A stretch of DNA of 64,000 bases, from the NCBI GenBank assembly GCA_029882395.1, contig JAOUKT010000011.1, positions 1 to 64,000 on the forward strand, given 5' to 3'. A program made the position numbers and the translations under genes. Each line of letters opens with the position of its first letter. Position 1 is the stretch's first letter. Of the stretch, positions 25,928-34,518 are shown piece by piece. The notes under the pieces are model-generated. The model saw nothing but the letters and a program-made list of their open reading frames with translations, did no database searches and was not told the DNA's origin. The stretch comes from Gammaproteobacteria bacterium. GTDB taxonomy: Bacteria > Pseudomonadota > Gammaproteobacteria > SZUA-229.

Positions 25928-26566
25928 ATGAAAAGGAGAAAGATCATGCCTGCATACGTTTTATTGTTGCTTATTTTACCGAACGTGATGATGTTTAACA
26001 GCTGTGCAGTGGTTGAGCAGTACCAAAAGAATATTCAGGAATCCAGGGTGAGTTACCCGCATCTCAAAGACTTGCATTGTGAGAAAGGTAAAGGCCTGTT
26101 GTTAGTGGATGCCATCACCTCCAGACCCGGTAACACCCTGTCGCTCAATGGAGCGGCGATAATTAACATTGCCGCGCCTGAAAAAATAATTTTATCCGGT
26201 AGTTTCAACACGGCAGGTTTCTTAAGCCCGTTAAGCGGCGTCGTGGTTTTTCCGCGTCTTGATGCTGCAACATACAGGGTGCTTAAAATAAACATGTGGA
26301 ATGTGAATATGTGGGAAACACTTTATATGCCGCCAACAGAGGAGTTTGAGATAACAGTCGAGGCGGATAAAGCGTATTACCTTGGTCTGATTTCAGCGCG
26401 GCAGACACCGGGGGGGGCCATGAACAGAAAGATTGAGATCAGATTAATGCCAGACAGGGAGCTCGACTCATGGCAAAAGCTGATCAACAAGTTTCCCGAT
26501 TCGAATTGTCTGGCGGTGGTACGCCGGCATATCGCGACGCAGCGTTTTAATAAAAGCAGGTTCTAA
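25928..26566 (+). CDS. Envelope protein of unknown function
   Basis: 212 residues from ATG 25928, preceded by AAGGAG; the frame is open further upstream but without support. N-terminal hydrophobic segment with a weak lipobox (FNSC, about Cys 26), then a mostly beta domain (ILSGSFNTAGFLSPLSG, YYLGLISARQTPGG). Two cysteines in the mature part (LHC, DSNC). No family recognised. Confidence 0.6.
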   Translation: MKRRKIMPAYVLLLLILPNVMMFNSCAVVEQYQKNIQESRVSYPHLKDLHCEKGKGLLLVDAITSRPGNTLSLNGAAIINIAAPEKIILSGSFNTAGFLSPLSGVVVFPRLDAATYRVLKINMWNVNMWETLYMPPTEEFEITVEADKAYYLGLISARQTPGGAMNRKIEIRLMPDRELDSWQKLINKFPDSNCLAVVRRHIATQRFNKSRF

Positions 26567-26713
26567 GGCTCTGCTGCTTTTGCTTTAGCGGCCAGGGTTT
26601 GTTTTTATCTGTCCGGCTCGATAATATTAACGTCAGGGCTGAATAAAGTCAGGCTTGTCTGCCCGAAGAATTGCCCGCATTTAACCATTAAAATAAAAAA
26701 GGAGACATCATGT

Positions 26714-27253
26714 ATGGGCACGAATGAAACGGAAATGAAGCTGTTATTAAAGGCCCTGGCTTTTGCTGCCCATAAACACAAAGACCAGCGCCGAAAAGAC
26801 GTTGATGCATCACCTTATATCAATCACCCCATTTCGCTGGCGAATATTTTATGCAATGAAGCACATATCGTTGATATAGAGACAATATGCGGTGCGCTTT
26901 TGCATGATACGGTTGAGGATACAGATACCACCCAGGGTGAATTAGAAAACGAGTTTGGCATTATTATCAGTGATATTGTTATGGAGGTGACGGACGATAA
27001 ATTACTGGCCAAGGCTGAGAGAAAATTGCAACAGATAGAACATGCGGCACAGGCCTCGGACAAAGCAAAACTGGTTAAGCTGGCGGACAAAATATCAAAC
27101 CTTCGTGACATAGTCATTAACCCGCCGCCGAGCTGGAGCCTGGAAAGAAAGCAGCAGTATTTTGACTGGGCAAAACAAGTCATAGACCGTGTCAGGGGCG
27201 TGCACCCCGGGCTGGAAGCGATTTTTGATGAAACCTATGCGCTGCGTCCCTGA
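26714..27253 (+). CDS. HD-domain protein, small ppGpp hydrolase-like
   Basis: 179 residues. The overlapping ATG at 26710 runs into a stop at once, so 26714 is the start; AAGGAG precedes. HD-family metal residues are in place: AHKHKDQRRK, PYINHPISLA, ALLHDTVEDTD (the HD pair and ED of SpoT/MESH1) and KLVKLADKISNLRDI. Length and order fit stand-alone alarmone hydrolases that remove the 3' diphosphate of (p)ppGpp. No synthetase domain. Fits a stress/dormancy neighbourhood. Confidence 0.85.
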   Translation: MGTNETEMKLLLKALAFAAHKHKDQRRKDVDASPYINHPISLANILCNEAHIVDIETICGALLHDTVEDTDTTQGELENEFGIIISDIVMEVTDDKLLAKAERKLQQIEHAAQASDKAKLVKLADKISNLRDIVINPPPSWSLERKQQYFDWAKQVIDRVRGVHPGLEAIFDETYALRP

Positions 27254-27343
27254 ATGCATTGCCAGTACTGTCTTGCTACAGGCCAGTACCCCGGCCAAAA
27301 AAATCATAGCCGTTATCGCTGTGCGGATTAATGCAACACTGAT

Positions 27344-27508
27344 ATGAATAGAAAAAAGAAAATTGATGCGCTGTTTAAAAAATGTATCAAGCCTGCACGA
27401 GCGAAGCTGGGCGCGCGTTCTAAAGCTGAGCCTTATATCAAAAAGGCGGACAGAGCAAAGGCTGCAGCACAAAGTGCTGCAGAAAACACGGTGATGAGGC
27501 CGCTGTGA
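27344..27508 (+). CDS. Small basic DUF2986-like protein
   Basis: 54 residues, starting MNRKKKIDALFKKC and continuing with SKAEPYIKKADRAKAAAQ. This is the layout of DUF2986 proteins (MNRRKKI... SKAERAK). Highly Lys/Ala-rich, no membrane segment; may bind RNA or ribosomes (inference from charge only). No clear ribosome site. Confidence 0.55.
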   Translation: MNRKKKIDALFKKCIKPARAKLGARSKAEPYIKKADRAKAAAQSAAENTVMRPL

Positions 27509-27666
27509 AAAAAAGAACTAAACAGTAATGGCGTATCAGGCTTTGACTGCTGTATCACTTGGCGCCGATGCTGAGGCTTCTGCCGCTGGCACAGCATGCG
27601 GCAATCGTCTGAAATTTGTCTATATATCATCTATGCTTTTCAGATAGATTCCTGAGAAATACCCAT

Positions 27667-29298
27667 ATGAAAAAAGCACCATTACCGGTTAATGAAGAAC
27701 AGCGTTTATCTGTGCTTGAAAATTACGATATTCTCGATACCTTGCCGGAACAAGATTTTGATGATTTGACGCTGATCGCTTCGCAGATTTGTAATACACC
27801 GATTGCGCTGATTTCTCTGCTCGATGACCACCGCCAGTGGTTCAAGTCTAAGACCGGGCTTGATGTGTCTGAAACATCGAAAGATATTGCTTTTTGTGCG
27901 CACGCCATCCTTCAGGATGAGGTGTTTATTATTAACGATGCGTTTAAGGATGAGCGTTTTCACGACAATCCGCTGGCCACCGCAGCGCCACATGTACGCT
28001 TTTACGCGGGTGCGCCGTTGATTGCACCCGGCGGAGAGAAAATAGGCACGCTTTGTGTTATTGACGACCATGCACGTGAGATCACGGTTGAGCAGCAACA
28101 CGCTTTAGTGGCTCTGTCGCGACAGGTCATGAGCCAGCTGGAGCTAAGAGCAGCAAATAAAAAAGCCCTGAAGGCGGTAAAAGAAAAATCACTTTTTCTG
28201 GCAAACATGAGCCATGAAATTCGCACGCCCATGAATGCTGTTATTTCATGCACACAGTTATTGCTGGATAATATTAAAGATAAAAAGAATATGCAGCTGT
28301 TAAAAATGATAGACAATGCGGGTGAAACATTGCTGACACTGATTAACGATATACTCGATTTTTCAAAAATCGAATCAGGAAAGATAATCCTTGAACAGCG
28401 AGCCTTCGATTTGCATGAGTGCACATCATCTTTAGTCAGTTTGCTTTCAAATCGTTCGCTTGACAGAGAGCTGGAACTCTCACTGACAATTGATGACACT
28501 GTTCCGGTGTGGGTTAGCGGAGATATCACCCGTTATAGACAGATTGTGATCAACATCATCGGCAATGCTATTAAATTTACAAAAGACCAGGTGCTGGTTT
28601 CATTATCGACTAAACAGCAAGCGGGTCAGGAAATGGTGTTAGTTAAAATCGAAGACAACGGTATCGGCATATCCGCTCATGACCAGCAAAATATATTTAA
28701 AAAGTTTGGTCAGCTTGATGCCAGCACCACAAGAAAGTACGGCGGTACCGGGCTTGGTTTATCAATCTGCTGTGGTTTGACCACTGCCATGAAGGGTCAA
28801 ATATGGGTTGAAAGTGAAACAGGAAAAGGCGCAGCGTTTTTTGTATTGCTGCCGCTGAGCTCAGCTGCGCCGGCAGACAAAAATGAAAAGATCAGGCTTT
28901 CTGAGATTGACCCGCTGATGGGCCAGCAGCACCCGTTGTCTATTTTACTGGCCGAGGATGATGAGGTTAATCAGATTATTATTAACCAGCTGTTTGAAAA
29001 GTTACACTACAACATAGACCTTGTCGCTAACGGCCAGCAGGCCGTTGAAGCGGCAGCAAAAAACGATTACGACTTTATCTTCATGGACATGCAAATGCCT
29101 GTGCTTGATGGCATCAGTGCCACCATGAAAATTCGCAAGTTAGAGATTAAGCAGCCTGTGATTATCGCGTTAACGGCCAATGCATTTGCTGAAGATAAAG
29201 AGGCCTGTCTCCAGGCGGGAATGAATAGCTTTCTGACCAAACCGATACAACTGACACAAGTAGCCAGTGAAATAAGTCACTTTATCCGGTATAAATAA
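27667..29298 (+). CDS. Cytoplasmic hybrid histidine kinase, GAF-HK-REC
   Basis: 543 residues from ATG 27667 (the frame opens at 27616). No membrane segments. GAF domain about 22-162 (PIALISLLDDHRQWFKS, FYAGAPLIAPGG). HisKA with ANMSHEIRTPMNA (His 183). HATPase with N box INIIGNAIKF (about 296), G1 IEDNGIGI and G2 YGGTGLGLS. Receiver from about 424 with EDDEVNQ, phospho-acceptor Asp 474 in FMDMQMPVLDG and Lys 525. All catalytic residues are present. The GAF type is the free-Met-sulfoxide/phytochrome-like class without chromophore Cys evidence. Output partner not adjacent. Confidence 0.92.
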   Translation: MKKAPLPVNEEQRLSVLENYDILDTLPEQDFDDLTLIASQICNTPIALISLLDDHRQWFKSKTGLDVSETSKDIAFCAHAILQDEVFIINDAFKDERFHDNPLATAAPHVRFYAGAPLIAPGGEKIGTLCVIDDHAREITVEQQHALVALSRQVMSQLELRAANKKALKAVKEKSLFLANMSHEIRTPMNAVISCTQLLLDNIKDKKNMQLLKMIDNAGETLLTLINDILDFSKIESGKIILEQRAFDLHECTSSLVSLLSNRSLDRELELSLTIDDTVPVWVSGDITRYRQIVINIIGNAIKFTKDQVLVSLSTKQQAGQEMVLVKIEDNGIGISAHDQQNIFKKFGQLDASTTRKYGGTGLGLSICCGLTTAMKGQIWVESETGKGAAFFVLLPLSSAAPADKNEKIRLSEIDPLMGQQHPLSILLAEDDEVNQIIINQLFEKLHYNIDLVANGQQAVEAAAKNDYDFIFMDMQMPVLDGISATMKIRKLEIKQPVIIALTANAFAEDKEACLQAGMNSFLTKPIQLTQVASEISHFIRYK

Positions 29299-29482
29299 TA
29301 TAATCAGGAAAAAACCGGGCCTTGTTACCGTATAAAATCCGCATCTGAGGTCATACCTGAAAGAAGACAATAGCCAGGTTGTGGAGTAAAACGGAACGGG
29401 CAGTTAAAGTTTGAACTTGTGTCTGCAATCTCGTCGGTTTTTAAATATATATCTTTTCAATCATTACAGGAATGGCATCAGA

Positions 29483-29893
29483 ATGGTTAATACAAAAAAC
29501 ACTTTTAACAGGCCGATGAATCTGGTTATTATTTTAGCGGTCTGTCTGATATTGACTGTTGCGTTTATGGCATTGCCTAAAGGCTTTAGTGATGATCTGT
29601 CTAAAATATCACAGGGCTCTGTGGTTGTGGTGCTAACGCATGATAAAAATAATGCCGGTGGTATGTTGGCGATGGATCTGCTCAATAAGCTGCGTGCTGA
29701 CTATGAAGCCAGGGTCGAGTTTTTAGCCGTTGATGTTAATACGGCAAAAGCGCAGGCTTTTATGCGCGGGCAGGGTGTAGGCGCTGTTGTGCTTGTTGTG
29801 TTTGATGCGGCTGGCTCAAGACAAGCTGTGCTCAGCGCGGCAGTCAGTGAAAAGCAACTACGATCAGTTTTAGACGGCATTTTATCGCCCTGA
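29483..29893 (+). CDS. Membrane-anchored thioredoxin-like protein without CxxC
   Basis: 136 residues from ATG 29483 (AGG upstream). One N-terminal membrane helix (about 12-33), then a small alpha/beta domain: GSVVVVLTHDKNNAGGM, ARVEFLAVDVNTAKAQAF, GVGAVVLVVFDAAGSR. The order suggests a thioredoxin fold with the active-site cysteines lost. Periplasmic side by topology. Function unknown. Confidence 0.55.
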   Translation: MVNTKNTFNRPMNLVIILAVCLILTVAFMALPKGFSDDLSKISQGSVVVVLTHDKNNAGGMLAMDLLNKLRADYEARVEFLAVDVNTAKAQAFMRGQGVGAVVLVVFDAAGSRQAVLSAAVSEKQLRSVLDGILSP

Positions 29894-30103
29894 GTGGCAA
29901 ACGAGCTGGAGTCACTCAGGCGTATTCTGCCGGTTCAGAGCTTTGCATTTTATGCCGGCCTGGTTTACGATTTTGCATAACACCAGCGCAAATCTGCGTA
30001 ATAAGGTGATTGGTCTTGCGCCACTATAGCTCGATAGCGGTTTTAGTCAGCTGGCACACAGAGAAGCATTCGCTAATCTCATTTTATGACGGGGTAACTA
30101 GCC

Positions 30104-30388
30104 ATGAATACCAGGATCATTATCAACGGTAAGGAAATCACCAGCCCTTTTGTCAAAGCTTTATTGATAACCGGTGCCATTATTATTGCGGCGCTGGTAC
30201 TGGCCATCGTTATATTCGTACTGTTGCCCGTGATAGGTGTTGCGGTGACGCTGACAGCAGGCTTTGTTGTGATCTTTGTGCTGGCGACAATAGTCAGTGT
30301 GGCGACAATGGCTTTTATTACCGTGCTTATTTCCTGGCTTTTTGGTGCGGCAGAGTTCCGTGTTGAAAGGTTTCACAAAAGAAAATAA
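30104..30388 (+). CDS. Small membrane protein
   Basis: 94 residues. N-terminal MNTRIIINGKEITSPF looks like a short soluble beta segment; two or three hydrophobic helices follow (about 17-46, 48-84), with many beta-branched residues; basic C-terminus. Similar short IINGKEI-starting membrane proteins occur in other Gammaproteobacteria, but I recognise no function. Confidence 0.6.
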   Translation: MNTRIIINGKEITSPFVKALLITGAIIIAALVLAIVIFVLLPVIGVAVTLTAGFVVIFVLATIVSVATMAFITVLISWLFGAAEFRVERFHKRK

Positions 30389-30539
30389 CATTACCGGGCG
30401 TCATCAGGCATTCAACTTATGCGCTTATATAGCGCCCCGGTCGTGATGGCTGAAAAAGCCAAACAATCAGCTGCCGAAAATGCATTCTGTGAATTCAAAG
30501 ACAAGTCTTGCCGGCATTAGCAGACAGGCTGCTTGCCTG

Positions 30540-30812
30540 TTACTTTTCAATTTTTTCTACCAGTGCTTCCAGTTTCTGGGCAACAATGTCCCACACGGCC
30601 ATCGGCCCTGATTGTTCTATGGCTTGTTCCTGCCAGTTGTCGAAATCTTTGGCTTTTATCTCATCAATCTGCGTGGTCAGCTCTTTAAGTTCTTTTTCGT
30701 GCGCGGCTTCACTGATTTGTTTCTGACGGGCACGTTCGAGCAGTTCATCAAGGTGATTCAGGCGGGCTTTGTAACGGGCTATCTGTTCAGATCGTAGGTT
30801 TAAATTATTCAT
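30540..30812 (-). CDS. Small coiled-coil protein
   Basis: 90 residues; GGAGAG before the ATG. Strongly charged, with long helical heptads (LNHLDELLERARQKQ, HEKELKELTTQIDEIKAK) and a C-terminal helix around a conserved-looking GPMAVWDIVAQKLE. Cytoplasmic. No family recognised. Confidence 0.65.
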   Translation of the reverse strand: MNNLNLRSEQIARYKARLNHLDELLERARQKQISEAAHEKELKELTTQIDEIKAKDFDNWQEQAIEQSGPMAVWDIVAQKLEALVEKIEK

Positions 30813-31159
30813 AAGTCTCTCCGGTGTACTTATAAAAGTGAGTTGTCAAACTAATTATTTACGATTGATACGGTTTCAGTATAGCTAACCGGGTAAATGC
30901 AGTGCAATAGTTATTGTGCGGCTATGACATCAGCCGCTTATAAAATAATGTTTTATTGTGATGTGGCTCACCGGCTGCTTTCAGGGATAAAATTTTTCTG
31001 CATTGTTTTTAAAAGTGCAGGCAGATAAAGGCAAATTTATTGTGCGCCAATGTGGCCAAACTAAAGACGATTTGATTTGTGTCAGTACACGGTAACTTGA
31101 CTGGGCGTAAGTTTATAAAAGATGGAATGTGTTGTAACGGCTGATAAAGGAGGTTTATT
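30813..31159. other. Intergenic region between divergent genes
   Basis: 347 bases. No gene or clear repeat. Ends with AAAGGAGG, a strong ribosome site for the YbaK-like gene. Confidence 0.4.
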
Positions 31160-31633
31160 ATGTCCATATCAAATACTGTTTATACCTACCTCAGCGATCA
31201 CAATATTCACTATGATTTGCTGTCACATAAAAAAACCAATTCAAGCCTTGAGACGGCCAGGCGTGCCTATGTCGATGAGCGCCATATCGCAAAAGCAGTT
31301 GTTGTTGAAGATTCAAAAGGTTATGCGATGGTGGTGCTGCCGGCCGGCGAATGGTTAAAACTGATTTCACTTCGAAAAACACTCAACCGTGATTTTAAGC
31401 TGGTGGCTGAATCCGTGCTCAAACAACTGTTTAGTGACTGTCAGGCCGGTGCTATTCCGCCGCTTGGTCAGGCTTATCATCTTGATACTTATCTTGATGG
31501 TCGCCTGAATTATCTGACCGATGTTTATCTGGAGGCCGGTGATCACAGGCATCTGTTACATATTGATCGCCAACAGTTCCATCACCTTTTTAAAGGTGTG
31601 CGGCACTGTCATTTTTGTCATTTATGCCATTAA
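31160..31633 (+). CDS. YbaK/ProX-type aminoacyl-tRNA deacylase-like protein
   Basis: 157 residues with GGAGG 10 bases before the ATG. YbaK/ProRS-editing fold: VYTYLSDHNIHYDLLSH, the Lys in HIAKAVVVEDSKGYAMVVLPAG, and GAIPPLGQAYHLDTYLD (GxxPP motif of the family). Such proteins hydrolyse mischarged tRNA. Unusual: the last residues are HCHFCHLCH, a dense His/Cys tail able to bind metal. First gene of the apparent operon 31160-34481 (gaps of 33, -1 and 23 bases). Confidence 0.85.
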   Translation: MSISNTVYTYLSDHNIHYDLLSHKKTNSSLETARRAYVDERHIAKAVVVEDSKGYAMVVLPAGEWLKLISLRKTLNRDFKLVAESVLKQLFSDCQAGAIPPLGQAYHLDTYLDGRLNYLTDVYLEAGDHRHLLHIDRQQFHHLFKGVRHCHFCHLCH

Positions 31634-31666
31634 TACCATTAATACTTACTGCCCTGTGATCATCTA

Positions 31667-32290
31667 ATGACGAATGCTGAAATACATGCCGTGCTGTTTG
31701 ACTACGGTGGGGTGATTGCCGAAGAAGGTTTTTATCACGGCCTTATTAGTCTGGCTGAAGAGCAGGCGCTTGATGCTAAAACGATGCCGCAACAAGGCAT
31801 GGATGCGGTATATGATTCCGGTTTTGTACTGGGCCGGGGAAATGTCAACGATTTCTGGAGCTTGCTGCGCCAGCGCACCGGTCTTGAGGGTGATGATGAG
31901 TTGCTGACTGAGCGCGTGTTAGAGGGTTTCCAGATCAGGATATGGGTGATCGAACTGGTCAGAAAACTGCGGGCCAAAGGTTATCTTGCTGGCATATTAA
32001 GTGACCAGACCCCGTGGCTGGATGAGCTGGATAAAGTCGATCATTTTTATCAGGAGTTCGATCACGTCTTTAACAGTTATTACCGCGGTAAAGGCAAGCG
32101 TGACGCCAGCCTGTTTACCGATGTGGTTACGGAGCTGGGCCTTGAGCCGGCGCAAGTACTGCTGGTCGATGATAATGAAGACAATGTGCAGCGAGCAAAA
32201 CAAATGGGTTTAAATGCTATCCATTATACCAGCCACAGTGATTTTATCCTGGCGCTTGAACGTGTACTCGCTGAAGAATTTAGCCACTGA
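31667..32290 (+). CDS. HAD-IA family phosphatase-like protein
   Basis: 207 residues. HAD motifs: nucleophile in VLFDYGGVI (Asp 11; the usual second Asp is Gly, as in the epoxide-hydrolase-N-terminal-like subset), GILSDQT for motif II, KRDASLFTDVV with Lys for motif III and LLVDDNEDNVQRA for motif IV. The lost acid/base Asp may lower phosphatase activity. Its stop overlaps the next ATG by one base. In this operon it may act on a nucleotide or RNA end, but that is only context. Confidence 0.82.
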   Translation: MTNAEIHAVLFDYGGVIAEEGFYHGLISLAEEQALDAKTMPQQGMDAVYDSGFVLGRGNVNDFWSLLRQRTGLEGDDELLTERVLEGFQIRIWVIELVRKLRAKGYLAGILSDQTPWLDELDKVDHFYQEFDHVFNSYYRGKGKRDASLFTDVVTELGLEPAQVLLVDDNEDNVQRAKQMGLNAIHYTSHSDFILALERVLAEEFSH

Positions 32291-33024
32291 TGGTAATGCA
32301 CATGGTTAAAGAAAAAATAGCCTCGTCACGAAACTGGTCATCAAAGGTGACTCGTGAAAGCGATGCGCTTGATTTAGAGCCGGGTGTTTTTACCTGGAAA
32401 GACCCCGTTAAAATTGCCCTGTCATTAAAAAAATCTGCCGATAGCAGTAGCCGTCGCAAGTCAGCGCCATTTCGCTCTGCGATGTCGATGCTGGTTTTTT
32501 ATATTAACCGTGCGGGCACGCATCTTGCGCCGGAGCAAAAAATTATTTTGCAGCAGGCCAAGCATGAACTGCGGAAGTTATATGGAAAAAATGAGCCTTC
32601 TGAAAAGACAGTCAGCTGGCAACACTTTCAGCACGATGCGGATATTGGCATCAGGGGCTATGGCTGTTCATTGCAAGAGGCTTTTACCGAGGCAGCTCGC
32701 GCCATGATGGCGGTGATAACGGAGCCGCATTTAATCAAGGCCGAAACGTGTTTTGATATGGAATGTAAGGCAGCCGATATTGAATACCTGTTTGTCGACT
32801 GGCTCAATGCACTGGTTTACGAAATGGCGGTTCGGCAAATGTTATTCAGTCAGTTTGATGTGCAGATTAACCACGGCCATTTAAAAGCCACGGTATGCGG
32901 TGAAGCAATCGACACTGCAAAGCATCAGCCTGCAGTTGAGATTAAAGGCGTGACATTAACCGGGCTACGGGTACAGCAAGATAACAAGGGTAACTGGCTA
33001 GCGCAAACGGTGGTTGATGTGTGA
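32290..33024 (+). CDS. DUF3175-archease fusion protein
   Basis: 244 residues. Residues about 14-100 are DUF3175: WSSKVTRESDALDLEPGVF, IALSLKKSADSSSRRKSAP and AMSMLVFYINRAG. Residues about 107-244 are archease: WQHFQHDADIGIRGYG (metal-binding Asp pair), EAFTEAARAMMAVITEP, IEYLFVDWLNALVYE and the closing VVDV. Archease activates RtcB for many ligation cycles. DUF3175 has no known function; joining it to archease suggests RNA binding or targeting. All expected metal-ligand positions are kept. Followed after 23 bases by rtcB. Confidence 0.9.
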   Translation: MVMHMVKEKIASSRNWSSKVTRESDALDLEPGVFTWKDPVKIALSLKKSADSSSRRKSAPFRSAMSMLVFYINRAGTHLAPEQKIILQQAKHELRKLYGKNEPSEKTVSWQHFQHDADIGIRGYGCSLQEAFTEAARAMMAVITEPHLIKAETCFDMECKAADIEYLFVDWLNALVYEMAVRQMLFSQFDVQINHGHLKATVCGEAIDTAKHQPAVEIKGVTLTGLRVQQDNKGNWLAQTVVDV

Positions 33025-33047
33025 TGGAGGGATAAAGGGAGACGCTC

Positions 33048-34481
33048 ATCGATATCAATATATTTAATAAAATAAACGATTACAGCTGGCGCATAGAAGC
33101 AAATGGAAAAATGCGGGTGCCTGCCATCATCTATGCCGATGAAAGCTTAATCAAAGCGATGGACGATAAAGTGCGCGAACAGCTTTGCAACGTGGCGATG
33201 TTACCGGGCATTGTGGCTGCAGCGTATGCAATGCCGGATGCCCACTGGGGTTATGGTTTTCCGATTGGCGGGGTGGCGGCATTTGATGCCGATGACGGCG
33301 GCGTCATTTCAGCCGGTGGTGTGGGTTTTGATATTTCCTGTGGTGTGCGCTGCCTGCATACGGGTTTAATGATTAATGAAGTAACGCCTTATAAAAAGAA
33401 ACTGGCCGATCAGCTGTTTCGTGATATCCCGGCGGGTCTGGGCAGTACCGGCCCTGTTCATTTAAGTCAGAAAGAAATGAACGCCATGCTCAAAGGCGGT
33501 GCCCGCTGGGCCATCGATCGCGGCTTTGGTGATGAGGCCGACCTGCAACGAACTGAAGAGCGGGGCTGCATGAAAGGCGCTGAACCGGGCCATGTTTCTG
33601 AGCAGGCGAAAAAGCGACAGCAAAATGAAATGGGTACGCTGGGTTCTGGTAATCATTACCTTGAAGTGCAGCAGGTCACAGATATTTATGACGAGCAGAT
33701 CGCGCAACGTTTCGGCTTGAAACAAGGTGACGTCGTGGTGAGTATACATTGTGGCTCGAGGGGCCTGGGCCATCAGATCGGCAGCGAATTTTTAAAGGCC
33801 ATGGCGTTAAAGGCCGCCGGGTTTGGCATTGAGTTAGCCGACAGGGAACTGGCATGTGCGCCGGTGAAATCAGATTTAGGTCAGGCTTATCTGGGGGCGA
33901 TGCGTGCCGCTATTAATTGCGCCTTTGCCAATCGCCAGATTCTAAGCCATTTAACGCGCAACGCTTTTAAAGCGGTATTGCCAGCCGCTGATTTAGCTTT
34001 GCTTTACGATGTTTCGCACAACACCTGTAAGCTCGAAGAGCATGAAATCAATGGCCGGAAACGCCCGCTTTATGTACACCGCAAAGGTGCCACCCGTGCG
34101 TATGGTCCGGGCCACCGCGATATTGCGTCAGCATTAAGAGATGTGGGGCAGCCGGTTATTATTGGCGGTTCGATGGGCACCAGTTCATATATTCTTGCCG
34201 GCACAAATCAAAGCGAAGAACTGGCTTATAGTTCTGCATGCCACGGTGCAGGTCGTGCCATGAGCCGTCATCAGGCCACCAAACTCTGGCACGGCAGGCA
34301 GCTGATTGAACAGTTGGCAGAACAAAAAGGCATATTGATTCGCAGTGCATCGATGCGGGGTGTAGCAGAAGAAGCGCCCGGTTCTTATAAAGATGTATCG
34401 GCGGTGGTGGATTCAGCAGACCTGGCCGGGCTGGCAAAGAAAGTGGCACGCTTAGAACCGCTGGTGTGTATAAAAGGCTGA
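33048..34481 (+). CDS. rtcB: RNA-splicing ligase RtcB
   Basis: 477 residues if translation begins at ATC 33048, which lies 6 bases after AAGGGAG; the first ATG is 33111. Family similarity continues upstream of that ATG (NIFNKINDYSWRIEANGKM), so a start at or near the ATC is likely. Active-site landmarks: GVGFDISCGVR (metal Cys), GTLGSGNHYLEV, SIHCGSRGLGHQI, YDVSHNTCK, VHRKGATRAYGPGH and SACHGAGRAMSRH (guanylylated His). RtcB joins 2',3'-cyclic phosphate or 3'-phosphate ends to 5'-OH RNA, here probably for repair of tRNA or rRNA cut under stress. Confidence 0.92.
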   Translation: MDINIFNKINDYSWRIEANGKMRVPAIIYADESLIKAMDDKVREQLCNVAMLPGIVAAAYAMPDAHWGYGFPIGGVAAFDADDGGVISAGGVGFDISCGVRCLHTGLMINEVTPYKKKLADQLFRDIPAGLGSTGPVHLSQKEMNAMLKGGARWAIDRGFGDEADLQRTEERGCMKGAEPGHVSEQAKKRQQNEMGTLGSGNHYLEVQQVTDIYDEQIAQRFGLKQGDVVVSIHCGSRGLGHQIGSEFLKAMALKAAGFGIELADRELACAPVKSDLGQAYLGAMRAAINCAFANRQILSHLTRNAFKAVLPAADLALLYDVSHNTCKLEEHEINGRKRPLYVHRKGATRAYGPGHRDIASALRDVGQPVIIGGSMGTSSYILAGTNQSEELAYSSACHGAGRAMSRHQATKLWHGRQLIEQLAEQKGILIRSASMRGVAEEAPGSYKDVSAVVDSADLAGLAKKVARLEPLVCIKG

Positions 34482-34518
34482 GTCAGTCAGGCCGGTTGTG
34501 TCAGCGTTTAATCTGTGA

